Assembly (NCBI RefSeq): GCF_964253915.1
Contig: NZ_CAXUSG020000019.1
Location: 1 to 64,000 of the forward strand
DNA length: 64,000 nucleotides
Origin: Metarhizobium sp964253915
Lineage (GTDB): Bacteria > Pseudomonadota > Alphaproteobacteria > Rhizobiales > Rhizobiaceae
Direction: 5' to 3'
Part shown: one piece after another, positions 6,890-15,036 of the stretch
Numbering within the stretch: position 1 is the first letter of the stretch
Layout: the number at the start of each line of letters is the position of its first letter
Made by a program: the position numbers and the translations under genes
Notes under the pieces: generated by a model
Database searches by the model: none
Told to the model about the DNA's origin: nothing
The model's input: the letters and a program-made list of their open reading frames with translations, nothing else

Positions 6890-9368
6890 TCTCTTGAAAG
6901 CTCAGGCCGCGGCCGTCGCTGCGTCGACGGCGGGAATCTCCATCCCCGCGGCTGCCCAATCCGTTCCGGGCGGCGTCGAGGCGCTGCAGATCAAGTGGTC
7001 CAAGGCACCGTGCCGCTTCTGCGGCACGGGTTGCGGCGTCATGGTCGGGGTCAAGGAAAACCAGGTGGTCGCAACCCATGGCGACATGGAAGCCGAGGTC
7101 AACCGCGGTCTCAACTGTGTCAAGGGCTACTTCCTCTCGAAAATCATGTACGGCAAAGACAGGCTGACGACGCCGCTCCTGCGAAAACGCGACGGCGTCT
7201 ATGCCAAGGACGGCGAATTCGAACCGGTAACCTGGGAAGAGGCCTTCGATGTCATGGCAGCCCAGGCGAAACGTGTCCTTAAGGAGAAGGGACCGACCGC
7301 CGTCGGCATGTTCGGCTCCGGACAGTGGACGATCTTCGAGGGATATGCCGCGACCAAACTGATGCGCGCCGGCTTCCGTTCCAACAATCTCGATCCCAAC
7401 GCCCGCCACTGCATGGCGTCTGCCGCCGTCGCCTTCATGCGCACCTTCGGCATGGACGAGCCGATGGGCTGCTACGACGATTTCGAACACGCCGATGCCT
7501 TCGTGCTCTGGGGCTCGAACATGGCCGAGATGCACCCCATCCTTTGGACGCGGGTCGCCGACCGGCGTCTCGGGCATCAGCATGTCAAGGTCGCGGTGCT
7601 GTCGACCTTCACTCATCGCAGCATGGATCTGGCCGATATCCCGCTGATCTTCAAACCGGGCACGGATCTGGCAATCCTGAACTATATAGCCAACCACATC
7701 ATTCAGACCGGCCGGGTCAACCAGGCCTTCGTCGACAAGCACACCAAGTTCATGAAGGGGACCACGGACATCGGCTATGGCCTTCGCCCGGACAATCCCC
7801 TGGAGGTGAAAGCCAAGGGTGTGGCGGACGCTGCCAAAATGGAGCCGATCGACTTCGAAGCGTTCAAGGCGATGGTGTCGGAATACACACTCGAAAAGGT
7901 GGTAGAGCTCTCGGGCGTCGACAGCGCGTTCTTGGAGCAGCTCGCCGAACTTTATGCCGATCCGAAGACGAAGGTCATGTCGCTCTGGACGATGGGCTTC
8001 AATCAGCACGTTCGCGGTGTTTGGGCCAACCAGATGGTCTACAACATTCACCTTCTGACCGGAAAAATCTCCGAGCCCGGCAACAGCCCCTTCTCGCTGA
8101 CCGGGCAACCTTCCGCCTGCGGCACGGCGCGCGAGGTCGGCACGTTCGCACACCGTCTCCCGGCAGACATGGTCGTGACCAACGAGGAGCACCGGACTCA
8201 TGCAGAGGAGTTGTGGAAGCTGCCGCACGGCCTCCTGCCGGACAAGGTCGGCTACCATGCAGTCCAACAGGACCGCATGCTGCACGATGGCAAGCTGAAT
8301 TTCTACTGGGTGCAGGTTAACAACAATGTCCAGGCCGCACCGAACAACAGCAATGAGACCTACAAGGGATATCGCAACCCAGACAACTTCATCGTCGTGT
8401 CGGATGCCTATCCGACCGTGACCGCGATGAGCGCCGATCTCATCCTTCCGGCCGCCATGTGGGTCGAGAAGGAAGGCGCATATGGCAATGCTGAGCGCCG
8501 CACCCATGTCTGGCATCAGTTGGTGAACGCCCCCGGCCAGGCGCGGTCCGATCTTTGGCAGCTGGTAGAGTTCTCCAAGCGTTTCACGACCGACGAAGTC
8601 TGGCCCCAGGAGATTCTCGACAAGAATCCTGCCTACAAGGGCAAGACGCTCTACCAGATCCTCTATCAAAACGGGCAGGTCGACAAGTTCCCGATCAGCG
8701 AGATCTCCCCGGACTACGAGAACCGCGAGGCAAAGGCATTCGGCTTCTATCTCCAGAAAGGCCTTTTCGAGGAATATGCGAGCTTCGGCCGCGGCCATGG
8801 GCATGATTTGGCGCCCTATGACCGGTATCACGAGGTCCGAGGGCTGCGTTGGCCGGTGGTAGATGGCAAGGAGACACTCTGGCGATATCGCGAAGGCTAC
8901 GACCCTTACGTCAAACCAGGCGAGGGCCTCAAGTTCTATGGGCAGAAGGACGGACGCGCCGTCATTCTCGCCGTCCCATACGAGCCTCCGGCGGAATCCC
9001 CAGATGACGAATTCAGCTTCTGGCTGGTGACCGGTCGCGTGCTGGAGCATTGGCATTCGGGATCGATGACAATGCGGGTCCCCGAACTCTACAAGGCGTT
9101 TCCCGGCGCACGATGTTTCATGAACGGCGATGATGCGCGGCGCATGGGGATCAACCAGGGCGCGGAAGTTCGCATCCAGTCCCGTCGCGGCGAGATCATC
9201 AGCCGCGTCGATACGCGCGGCCGCAATCGCATGCCGCATGGTGTGATTTTCGTGCCCTGGTTCGATGCGAGCCAGCTCATCAACAAAGTGACCCTCGACG
9301 CAACCGATCCCATCTCGAAGCAGACGGATTTCAAAAAATGCGCAGTCAAGATCCTTCCCGTCGCCTGA
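6864..9368 (+). CDS. napA: NapA, catalytic subunit of periplasmic nitrate reductase
   Basis: NapA reduces nitrate to nitrite with a Mo-bis-MGD cofactor and one 4Fe-4S cluster. The 834-aa protein has a Tat leader with TRRNLLKAQAAA (residues 6-17). Cluster cysteines are Cys50, Cys53, Cys57 and Cys85; the molybdenum-ligating cysteine is in ARHCMASAA at Cys183. Full length for the family. GAGGAGGT precedes ATG 6864. It lies between napD and napB, overlapping both. A long open frame on the opposite strand is only a codon-bias shadow of this gene. Confidence 0.98.
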   Translation: MTVELTRRNLLKAQAAAVAASTAGISIPAAAQSVPGGVEALQIKWSKAPCRFCGTGCGVMVGVKENQVVATHGDMEAEVNRGLNCVKGYFLSKIMYGKDRLTTPLLRKRDGVYAKDGEFEPVTWEEAFDVMAAQAKRVLKEKGPTAVGMFGSGQWTIFEGYAATKLMRAGFRSNNLDPNARHCMASAAVAFMRTFGMDEPMGCYDDFEHADAFVLWGSNMAEMHPILWTRVADRRLGHQHVKVAVLSTFTHRSMDLADIPLIFKPGTDLAILNYIANHIIQTGRVNQAFVDKHTKFMKGTTDIGYGLRPDNPLEVKAKGVADAAKMEPIDFEAFKAMVSEYTLEKVVELSGVDSAFLEQLAELYADPKTKVMSLWTMGFNQHVRGVWANQMVYNIHLLTGKISEPGNSPFSLTGQPSACGTAREVGTFAHRLPADMVVTNEEHRTHAEELWKLPHGLLPDKVGYHAVQQDRMLHDGKLNFYWVQVNNNVQAAPNNSNETYKGYRNPDNFIVVSDAYPTVTAMSADLILPAAMWVEKEGAYGNAERRTHVWHQLVNAPGQARSDLWQLVEFSKRFTTDEVWPQEILDKNPAYKGKTLYQILYQNGQVDKFPISEISPDYENREAKAFGFYLQKGLFEEYASFGRGHGHDLAPYDRYHEVRGLRWPVVDGKETLWRYREGYDPYVKPGEGLKFYGQKDGRAVILAVPYEPPAESPDDEFSFWLVTGRVLEHWHSGSMTMRVPELYKAFPGARCFMNGDDARRMGINQGAEVRIQSRRGEIISRVDTRGRNRMPHGVIFVPWFDASQLINKVTLDATDPISKQTDFKKCAVKILPVA

Positions 9369-9832
9369 TCGTCAGGCGTGCCTGGGCGCTCATCGGGATC
9401 GCCCTTCTGCTCATAACCGGTACAGTTGCGCTCGCGCAAATGGTTCCGCAGCTGTCCGGAAACAAGGACCCGATGGAGAGCGCGCAGACGAAAGTGCTTC
9501 CAAAATGGGTGGTGGACGACATTCGCAAAATGCGAAACTATCCTGACCAGCCGCCGCTCATTCCCCATTCGATCGAGGGCTACCAGCTCTCCGTCAATAC
9601 CAATCGCTGTCTGTCATGCCACAAGCGCGAGCTGACGGAAGGCTCTGGCGCACCGATGATCAGCGTCACGCACTATATGACCCGTGAGGGTCAGATGCTC
9701 GCCGACGTGTCGCCCCGCCGGTACTTCTGTACGGCGTGCCATGTTCCTCAGGCGGATGTGAAGCCGCTCGTCGATTCGACATTCAAGGATATGAGCGAAC
9801 TCGGTTTCAAACCTGCGGGATCGGAACCATGA
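9338..9832 (+). CDS. napB: NapB, dihaem cytochrome c of nitrate reductase
   Basis: NapB passes electrons from NapC to NapA in the periplasm. The 164-aa product has an N-terminal signal segment (AWALIGIALLLITGTVALAQ) and two c-type haem motifs, CLSCHKRE and CTACHVPQ. The conserved SVNTNRC and RRYFCTAC contexts agree with NapB. The start lies 31 bases inside napA, and the stop overlaps the napC start (ATGA). Confidence 0.95.
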   Translation: MRSQDPSRRLIVRRAWALIGIALLLITGTVALAQMVPQLSGNKDPMESAQTKVLPKWVVDDIRKMRNYPDQPPLIPHSIEGYQLSVNTNRCLSCHKRELTEGSGAPMISVTHYMTREGQMLADVSPRRYFCTACHVPQADVKPLVDSTFKDMSELGFKPAGSEP

Positions 9833-10530
9833 TCAGCAAACTCAAGGCGGTCATCCTTTGGGCCTGGCGCATATTGAGCACGCCGGCAGCGACGCTCAGC
9901 CTCGGCTTCCTGACTCTCGGCGGGTTTGTCGGCGGCGTCATGTTCTGGGGTGCGTTCAACACGGCGCTCGAGGTAACCAATACGGAAGCTTTCTGTACCG
10001 GCTGCCACGAGATGAAGACCAACGTCTATGAGGAATTGACGAGAACCATACACTTCTCCAACCGGTCTGGGGTCCGGGCGTCTTGTCCCGACTGCCATGT
10101 TCCGCATCAGTGGACGGATAAGATCGCCCGCAAGATGCAAGCCTCGAAGGAAGTCTGGGGCAAGATATTCGGCACGATCGACACCAGGCAGAAATTCCTG
10201 GATATGCGCCTCGAACTCGCCCAGCACGAATGGGCACGATTGAAGGCAAATGACAGCCTAGAGTGCCGCAACTGCCATTCGTCCATGGCGATGGATCTTT
10301 CGAAGCAGACGGAGCGGGCTGCGGAAATCCACACCCGATATCTGTTGCCCGGCAAGGCGACCTGTATCGATTGTCACAAAGGGATTGCCCACGACCTACC
10401 CAACATGGACGGCGTGGATCCTGGCTGGAAGGTTCCGGCAGAGTTGCGGGGCAAAACCGCCGCCTATCACGGTTGGGATGCCGATACGGTCCGCCTTCAG
10501 GCCTATCTCGGCGAGCCGTTCGTTGACTAG
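9829..10530 (+). CDS. napC: NapC, membrane tetrahaem quinol dehydrogenase
   Basis: NapC oxidises quinol and donates electrons to NapB. The 233-aa protein has one N-terminal anchor helix (about 18-45) and four haem motifs, CTGCHEMK, CPDCHVPH, CRNCHSSM and CIDCHKGI, characteristic of the NapC/NirT family. The ATG at 9829 overlaps the napB stop, which fixes the start. It closes the nap operon. Confidence 0.96.
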   Translation: MISKLKAVILWAWRILSTPAATLSLGFLTLGGFVGGVMFWGAFNTALEVTNTEAFCTGCHEMKTNVYEELTRTIHFSNRSGVRASCPDCHVPHQWTDKIARKMQASKEVWGKIFGTIDTRQKFLDMRLELAQHEWARLKANDSLECRNCHSSMAMDLSKQTERAAEIHTRYLLPGKATCIDCHKGIAHDLPNMDGVDPGWKVPAELRGKTAAYHGWDADTVRLQAYLGEPFVD

Positions 10531-10699
10531 AAGCGCTTAAGATGAGTATCGCTTGCCCGTCGAACCCCGCACAAAATCGTGCGGAGATATCGAACGGTTG
10601 GAATCTATTGTATCTTGGAGTTTCGACGGCTTAGGAAAGGGGTGGATCCTTGCTCGGTACCGGCAGCCCGATCGCACTCTAATACGGCTTCAGACCAAC

Positions 10700-10912
10700 A
10701 TGATCAAACTCTCTCCCGTCGAGGCGGAACGTGCAGGCCGGGTCTATGCTCAAATTACCGAAGAGCCATGGTTCAACCGAAATGCTGTGACCGAACGCGA
10801 ACTTCTCAAGCTCGTCATCGAGACGGTTCGCGTATCAAAAGAAGCCGAGCCACAGATTCTGTCCTCCTGTGTCGAGCAGGCTCGGGAAAGGTTTTCACGC
10901 CGCAAACGATAG
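10700..10912 (+). CDS. Small hypothetical protein after napC (70 aa)
   Basis: No family is recognised. The product is polar and helical, starting with IKLSPVEAERAGRVYAQITE and ending in basic residues, without membrane segments or cysteine pairs except one Cys. The frame can be extended to 10553, but that extension is not protein-like. No convincing ribosome-binding site precedes ATG 10700. It stands tail-to-tail with the DUF59 gene. Probably a real small gene because of its amphipathic composition, but unproven. Confidence 0.5.
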   Translation: MIKLSPVEAERAGRVYAQITEEPWFNRNAVTERELLKLVIETVRVSKEAEPQILSSCVEQARERFSRRKR

Positions 10913-10937
10913 AGCCGATGCACTGCCGGCGCGCCGA

Positions 10938-11225
10938 TCAAGCTTCTATCCGCATCATGTCCGGAGACCAGGGTGGATCGTAGATCAACTCGACTTCCAC
11001 CCTGTCGTCACCGATCGTCGTGGCAACGCGCTCGCGAACCGCATCGACCAGAAAATCTGCCGCAGGACAGCCCCGACTGGTGGTCGTCATCGTGACATGG
11101 ATCGTCTCCTGTCTTTTTTCGACGCCGTAGATCAGCCCGAGATCGACTATGCTCTTGCCGAGCTCCGGATCGAGAACCTCTTCCAAGGCCAACTCCACCT
11201 GTTGTCGAAGCGCGTCATCTTGCAT
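10938..11225 (-). CDS. DUF59/MIP18-family Fe-S assembly-like protein
   Basis: The 95-aa protein is a single DUF59 (MIP18/PaaD/SufT-like) domain: VLDPELGKSIVDLGLIYGV near the start and TTTSRGCPAADFLVDAV with the conserved Cys-Pro. Members help build or repair iron-sulfur proteins. It is the last gene of a minus-strand group with two DUF2249 proteins and an oxidase-like membrane protein, overlapping the preceding gene by 11 nt. The group starts from a box shared with hemN, so a role in Fe-S maintenance during NO exposure is a reasonable inference. Confidence 0.85.
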   Translation of the reverse strand: MQDDALRQQVELALEEVLDPELGKSIVDLGLIYGVEKRQETIHVTMTTTSRGCPAADFLVDAVRERVATTIGDDRVEVELIYDPPWSPDMMRIEA

Positions 11226-11730
11226 CTTGCGCTCCGCGCTTGATCATGATGCGGAAAGCGCTCCCGGTACTGTCGAAATTGCCTGCCCATTGGTGACCTC
11301 GCTTGGTCAGTTCCGGGAACAGGAACAGCGGCTCCCTGGCAAGCACGGCAAACAGGACTTCGCCCGGCGCCATCGTCTCCAGCTCGGAGAGGATGCGGAC
11401 CATCGGCTGCGGCGGATCCAGATCGGAAAAATCGAAGGACTGGCTAGGTTCGGGCCAATTATTGGCATCCTGAACGTCTTCGGACGTCAGCACCTCCGTC
11501 GCGCGCGGCGAGAAGCGAACTTCAAAATCACCGCCCTCCAGTTCGTTGACCTGATGGAGAAAACCCTTGCGCTGCATCACAGAGTAGAGCGGTTGTGGCT
11601 GAAACGGTGCAAGCAGTGTCAGTCCCTGACCGGGGCCAAGCCCTTCCACGGCTGCCATGATGGCCTGAAACGGTTCCCCACCTGCGGCAAGGATTGGTCT
11701 CACGTCGAGTTCCTTGAATTCGAGTCCCAT
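11215..11730 (-). CDS. Tandem DUF2249 protein (171 aa)
   Basis: Two DUF2249 (TusA-like fold) modules can be seen, about 5-75 (FKELDVRPILAAGGEPFQAI) and 100-167 (DLDPPQPMVRILSELETMAP, ending WAGNFDSTGSAFRIMIKRG). DUF2249 proteins occur with hemerythrin, NO-response and denitrification genes, but their biochemistry is not established. The gene begins 3 nt after the stop of the membrane gene upstream and overlaps the DUF59 gene, so all are one transcript. Family call secure; function unknown. Confidence 0.85.
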   Translation of the reverse strand: MGLEFKELDVRPILAAGGEPFQAIMAAVEGLGPGQGLTLLAPFQPQPLYSVMQRKGFLHQVNELEGGDFEVRFSPRATEVLTSEDVQDANNWPEPSQSFDFSDLDPPQPMVRILSELETMAPGEVLFAVLAREPLFLFPELTKRGHQWAGNFDSTGSAFRIMIKRGAQDAR

Positions 11731-11733
11731 GGG

Positions 11734-13086
11734 TCACTCCTTTGTCTGTGTCATGGCGTAGATAATATGCGGCCGCACGACGCCGGGCGGAAGCCGCAAT
11801 TGATAAGGTGCATAGGTCAGGCATCTGGCTCGCAGATATTCCACAGCCAGAGCGGCGACCGCAGCGCACTGAAACAAGCTCGCCGCCCTGAACAGCAAGT
11901 CCAAGCCGAATAGGAGGCCGGCTGCTCCGGCAAGAACGGACAGATAGAACACTGCAAACCAAAGTCGCGCGTGACGCTCGTCAACGAGATCCTGCACTCG
12001 GGGTACCTGCTGTCTACCCATCACAGGACCGTAGGTTTCGAGCCAGGTCAGGAACGGGATAATCTTATAAAGCTGCCCAAGACCAAGGCCGGTCAGCCAG
12101 CCCATGATCAGGAGATAGAATGCGGCGGCTGCGAATGCGAGGCGGGTGTCCAGCGATATGGCGCATAGCAACAGGATTGCTCCCAGAGCAAGAAATCCGA
12201 GGGCCGCCAGGCCGGTCAACGAATTCAATTCAAGTGCCTTGCGCCGACGTGCCTTGAACATGCGCGCGATGTCATAACCATAGAGGCCGACGAACAGGAC
12301 CAAGAGCGTCACAGCAAGGATGCTCACTGTCTGAGCGCCTGCCATTTCCATCATGCGCAAGACGACGGCTGAGTAAAGAGCGACCAGCGCGCAAACAGCC
12401 GTAATCGCGATCGGGTTTTTCGCAGATGGCCGCTCCGGCGCCAGCATGAACATGGCGAAGAGGCGATAGCTGACCCCGACCGCGGTAATGGTCATCCAGC
12501 CCAGAACGCCCGAGCCGGCATGATAGGGTGCAAGCTCCGTCAGACGAGAGGCAAGCGATGGCAGATCGATGATGCCGACGAGCAGGGCGGCAAAAACATT
12601 GCCCAGCGCGATCGTCACGGCGAGGGCGATGAGCCCGACGAGCACCAGCAGTCCAGAAATCCCGAAGGCTTGTTGCGCGACGATGGTGGTCGTTAGTGCG
12701 GCAATCAGGCAACCGAAGCCGAAGGCCAGCAGAAACCCGCCAGCGGACATGACGACAGGCTCGACGGAAACATGACCAGCCAAGGCCAAAAACCCGGCAG
12801 TCAGCAGACCAAGCCCGAGAACGAGCGCCAGAAGCGCGGGCGCCGCTAGCCAGGGCAATCTGAGATGCGTTGCGGCCAGCACCGGCACGAATTGCAGAAG
12901 GGCGCCGCAAAACAGCAGGCCGAGCCAGCCGATCACGATGAGGTGTACGATCGCAAGGGTGTCAGGAGCGTCGATTGAGGCTGGTGTGCCGTACCCGCAA
13001 CCGACCGACGCCAGTCCTGCGAGCAGGAAAGCGATCGAGGCCGCAAAATAGGCCATCGTCCAGCGTGAGATCGACGCTCCATGCAT
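11734..13086 (-). CDS. Multi-pass membrane protein resembling haem-copper oxidase subunit I / NnrS-like
   Basis: The 450-aa product has about twelve hydrophobic helices. Candidate haem or metal histidines are in TLAIVHLIVIGWLG and APYHAGSGVLGWMT, with a further GQLYKIIPFLTWLETYG. These resemble the cytochrome-oxidase-subunit-I-like proteins of denitrification clusters, but the complete ligand set of a catalytic oxidase or NorB is not visible, so I would not call it an NO reductase. The ATG at 13086 has GGAGA upstream; a longer frame to 13272 overlaps the next gene. It lies between two DUF2249 genes. Confidence 0.75.
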   Translation of the reverse strand: MHGASISRWTMAYFAASIAFLLAGLASVGCGYGTPASIDAPDTLAIVHLIVIGWLGLLFCGALLQFVPVLAATHLRLPWLAAPALLALVLGLGLLTAGFLALAGHVSVEPVVMSAGGFLLAFGFGCLIAALTTTIVAQQAFGISGLLVLVGLIALAVTIALGNVFAALLVGIIDLPSLASRLTELAPYHAGSGVLGWMTITAVGVSYRLFAMFMLAPERPSAKNPIAITAVCALVALYSAVVLRMMEMAGAQTVSILAVTLLVLFVGLYGYDIARMFKARRRKALELNSLTGLAALGFLALGAILLLCAISLDTRLAFAAAAFYLLIMGWLTGLGLGQLYKIIPFLTWLETYGPVMGRQQVPRVQDLVDERHARLWFAVFYLSVLAGAAGLLFGLDLLFRAASLFQCAAVAALAVEYLRARCLTYAPYQLRLPPGVVRPHIIYAMTQTKE

Positions 13087-13099
13087 TGCCGTATCTCCT

Positions 13100-13372
13100 T
13101 CAGTGTCCGCAGCAGCAGTTGCATCCCTCGCTCTCGGCCCGCGTGATCTGAACGCGCCAGACCTCAGGGCCCTGCTCGAGATACAGCCAGCCGAATTCAT
13201 CGGGATAGCGGGTGTCGATCTGGTGATGAAGGGGACGCGGATCGTGGTCGCTCGTGACATGCATAGCACCACCGGGCGCCAGACTGGTAAGCACCCCGAA
13301 TATCGTCGGGTGGCGGTGGCTTGGCGGTATCTGCCGCACGTCTATTTCGGGGATGTTCGCAGAGTTCAACAT
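13100..13372 (-). CDS. DUF2249 protein with Cys-rich tail (90 aa)
   Basis: A single DUF2249 domain: PEIDVRQIPPSHRHPTIFGV, LAPGGAMHVTSDHDPRPLHH, and FGWLYLEQGPEVWRVQI. It ends with CNCCCGH, a cluster of four cysteines plus histidine that could bind a metal. It is first in the minus-strand group ending with the DUF59 gene, and its start is 103 bp from the FNR/NnrR box at 13475-13488. The role is unknown; context points to nitrogen-oxide metabolism or damage repair. Confidence 0.85.
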   Translation of the reverse strand: MLNSANIPEIDVRQIPPSHRHPTIFGVLTSLAPGGAMHVTSDHDPRPLHHQIDTRYPDEFGWLYLEQGPEVWRVQITRAESEGCNCCCGH

Positions 13373-13474
13373 GTCGCTTCCTTGTAACCATCGACTGATC
13401 TGGCGCCTCGCGCCAACGGTTCTCAGCATAGGAAGGCAGCTTGGCCGGTACTTTGTCGGAGAACAAACATTGTC

Positions 13475-13488
13475 TTGATTGTCGTCAA
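13475..13488. promoter_or_regulatory. FNR/NnrR box between the DUF2249 operon and hemN
   Basis: TTGATTGTCGTCAA differs from TTGAT-N4-ATCAA in one position of the right half. It lies 103 bp from the DUF2249 start and 122 bp from hemN, which diverge, so one site may serve both. Confidence 0.75.
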
Positions 13489-13609
13489 CGGCCACATGGG
13501 AAAGAAGAGATGCCCCTCGGCGAAGATATCCGAACCCGGGTTTGCGCAAAGGCAAAGAGAGACGTGAGCGCCGCCGCTAGATTACGGCATAACCTGAAGG
13601 ATCACCTCA

Positions 13610-14959
13610 ATGTCCAGCGATCTTGTCGTCAAATATGGCGATGCCCGCCTGCCACGCTATACCAGCTACCCGACAGCCCCGAAGTTCTCAGATCAGGTCG
13701 GAGCGCAAGACACGCTTGACTGGATCCGCAACGTCGGCGCGCAGACCGTCTCCCTCTATCTTCACATCCCGTTCTGTCGATCCATGTGCTGGTATTGCGG
13801 TTGCCACACGACGATCACCGAACGCGACCAGCCTATCCTCGACTATCTCGACGTGCTGCGCCGCGAGATAGAATTGGTTTCGCAGGCCGCCAGGTCGCCC
13901 CTCGATGTCCGGGAAGTTCACTTTGGCGGCGGAACGCCGACAATCATCGAGCCGCAGGAATTTGTGTCCCTGATGCAACTGCTCGGACAGCGCTTCCGGC
14001 TCGACGCGGGCGCAAACGTCTCTGTCGAGATCGATCCGCGAACCCTCACCCAGGCCATGGCGGAAGCCCTTGGGCGCTCGGGCGTAACGCGCGCAAGCCT
14101 CGGTGTGCAGAGCTTCGATCCTGTTGTGCAGAAGGCGATCAACCGTATTCAGTCGGAAGAAACCACGCTGCTTACGGTAAACCGGCTGCGTGACAACGGC
14201 ATTGGTCGGATCAATTTCGACCTCATCTACGGCTTGCCCCATCAGACGGTCGAATCCTGCGTCGCGACGGTTGGGGCCTCGCTGGCGATGATGCCCGACC
14301 GGTTTTCGGTATTCGGATATGCCCATATACCTTCGTTCAAAAAGCACCAGCGTCTGATCGATGAGACGGCATTGCCTGGTCCGCAGGCGCGTAACGAACA
14401 GGCGGAAGCCATCGCCGCCGCGCTCGTTTCGGCCGGCTATGTGCGCATCGGTCTCGACCATTTCGCACTTCCGCAAGACGAGCTGGCGCTTTCTGCCAAA
14501 CATGGCACGCTGCGTCGCAACTTTCAGGGCTACACCACCGATCAGTGCGAAACCCTCATCGGGTTCGGCGCGTCGGCAATCGGTCGTTTTCGTCAGGGTT
14601 ACGTTCAGAACGAAGTTCCCCCGGGCCAGTATGCCAGACGCATTTCGGAAGGATCCCTGTCGAGCGCCAGGGGCTATCGGCTGACTGCCGAGGACCGGTT
14701 GCGGGCCGATGTGATCGAGCGATTGATGTGCGACTTCGTCGTGGACATCGCGGCAATGTCTGCGCACCACGGCTTTGAGCCGGACGTCCTGCTAACAGGG
14801 AACGAACGCTTGCGCGCGCTGGCAGACGACGGAGTTATCGTGATGGAGGAAGGTGTCGTCAGGGTCAGGCTCGAAGAGCGTTTCCTTGTGCGAACGGTCG
14901 CATCGGCTTTCGACGCCTATCTGAACGACACGGCACGGACTTTCAGCAAGGCCGCGTAA
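13610..14959 (+). CDS. hemN: Oxygen-independent coproporphyrinogen III oxidase HemN
   Basis: HemN makes protoporphyrinogen IX for haem without oxygen, needed for the cytochromes of nitrate and NO respiration. The 449-aa radical-SAM enzyme has the motif CRSMCWYC (Cys56, Cys60, Cys63) after YLHIPF, the FGGGTPT glycine motif, and the GLPHQT element. Full length. It diverges from the DUF2249 operon, shares the box at 13475-13488, and faces norD across a terminator hairpin at 14991-15014. Confidence 0.96.
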   Translation: MSSDLVVKYGDARLPRYTSYPTAPKFSDQVGAQDTLDWIRNVGAQTVSLYLHIPFCRSMCWYCGCHTTITERDQPILDYLDVLRREIELVSQAARSPLDVREVHFGGGTPTIIEPQEFVSLMQLLGQRFRLDAGANVSVEIDPRTLTQAMAEALGRSGVTRASLGVQSFDPVVQKAINRIQSEETTLLTVNRLRDNGIGRINFDLIYGLPHQTVESCVATVGASLAMMPDRFSVFGYAHIPSFKKHQRLIDETALPGPQARNEQAEAIAAALVSAGYVRIGLDHFALPQDELALSAKHGTLRRNFQGYTTDQCETLIGFGASAIGRFRQGYVQNEVPPGQYARRISEGSLSSARGYRLTAEDRLRADVIERLMCDFVVDIAAMSAHHGFEPDVLLTGNERLRALADDGVIVMEEGVVRVRLEERFLVRTVASAFDAYLNDTARTFSKAA

Positions 14960-14990
14960 CGCGGCCGCAAAATTGGGGAAATGACGAAAC

Positions 14991-15014
14991 GCCCGGTGGC
15001 CGCCTCCACCGGGC
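14991..15014. terminator. Bidirectional terminator between hemN and norD
   Basis: GCCCGGTGG (14991-14999) and CCACCGGGC (15006-15014) form a perfect 9-bp stem with a 6-nt loop between the convergent hemN and norD stops, followed by ATTTC on the plus strand. Confidence 0.8.
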
Positions 15015-15036
15015 ATTTCTGCGACACGCTTCCCCG

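Noticed and set aside
6687..9239. An 850-aa open frame antisense to napA
   Set aside because: It mirrors napA through G+C-rich codon bias, has no recognisable domain or start site, and napA is unmistakable on the other strand.
11734..13086. Calling the oxidase-like membrane protein a second NO reductase (qNOR-like)
   Set aside because: The full set of histidine ligands and the conserved glutamates of NorB are not visible.
13688..14770. A 360-aa frame antisense to hemN
   Set aside because: No motif, and HemN radical-SAM motifs are on the plus strand.
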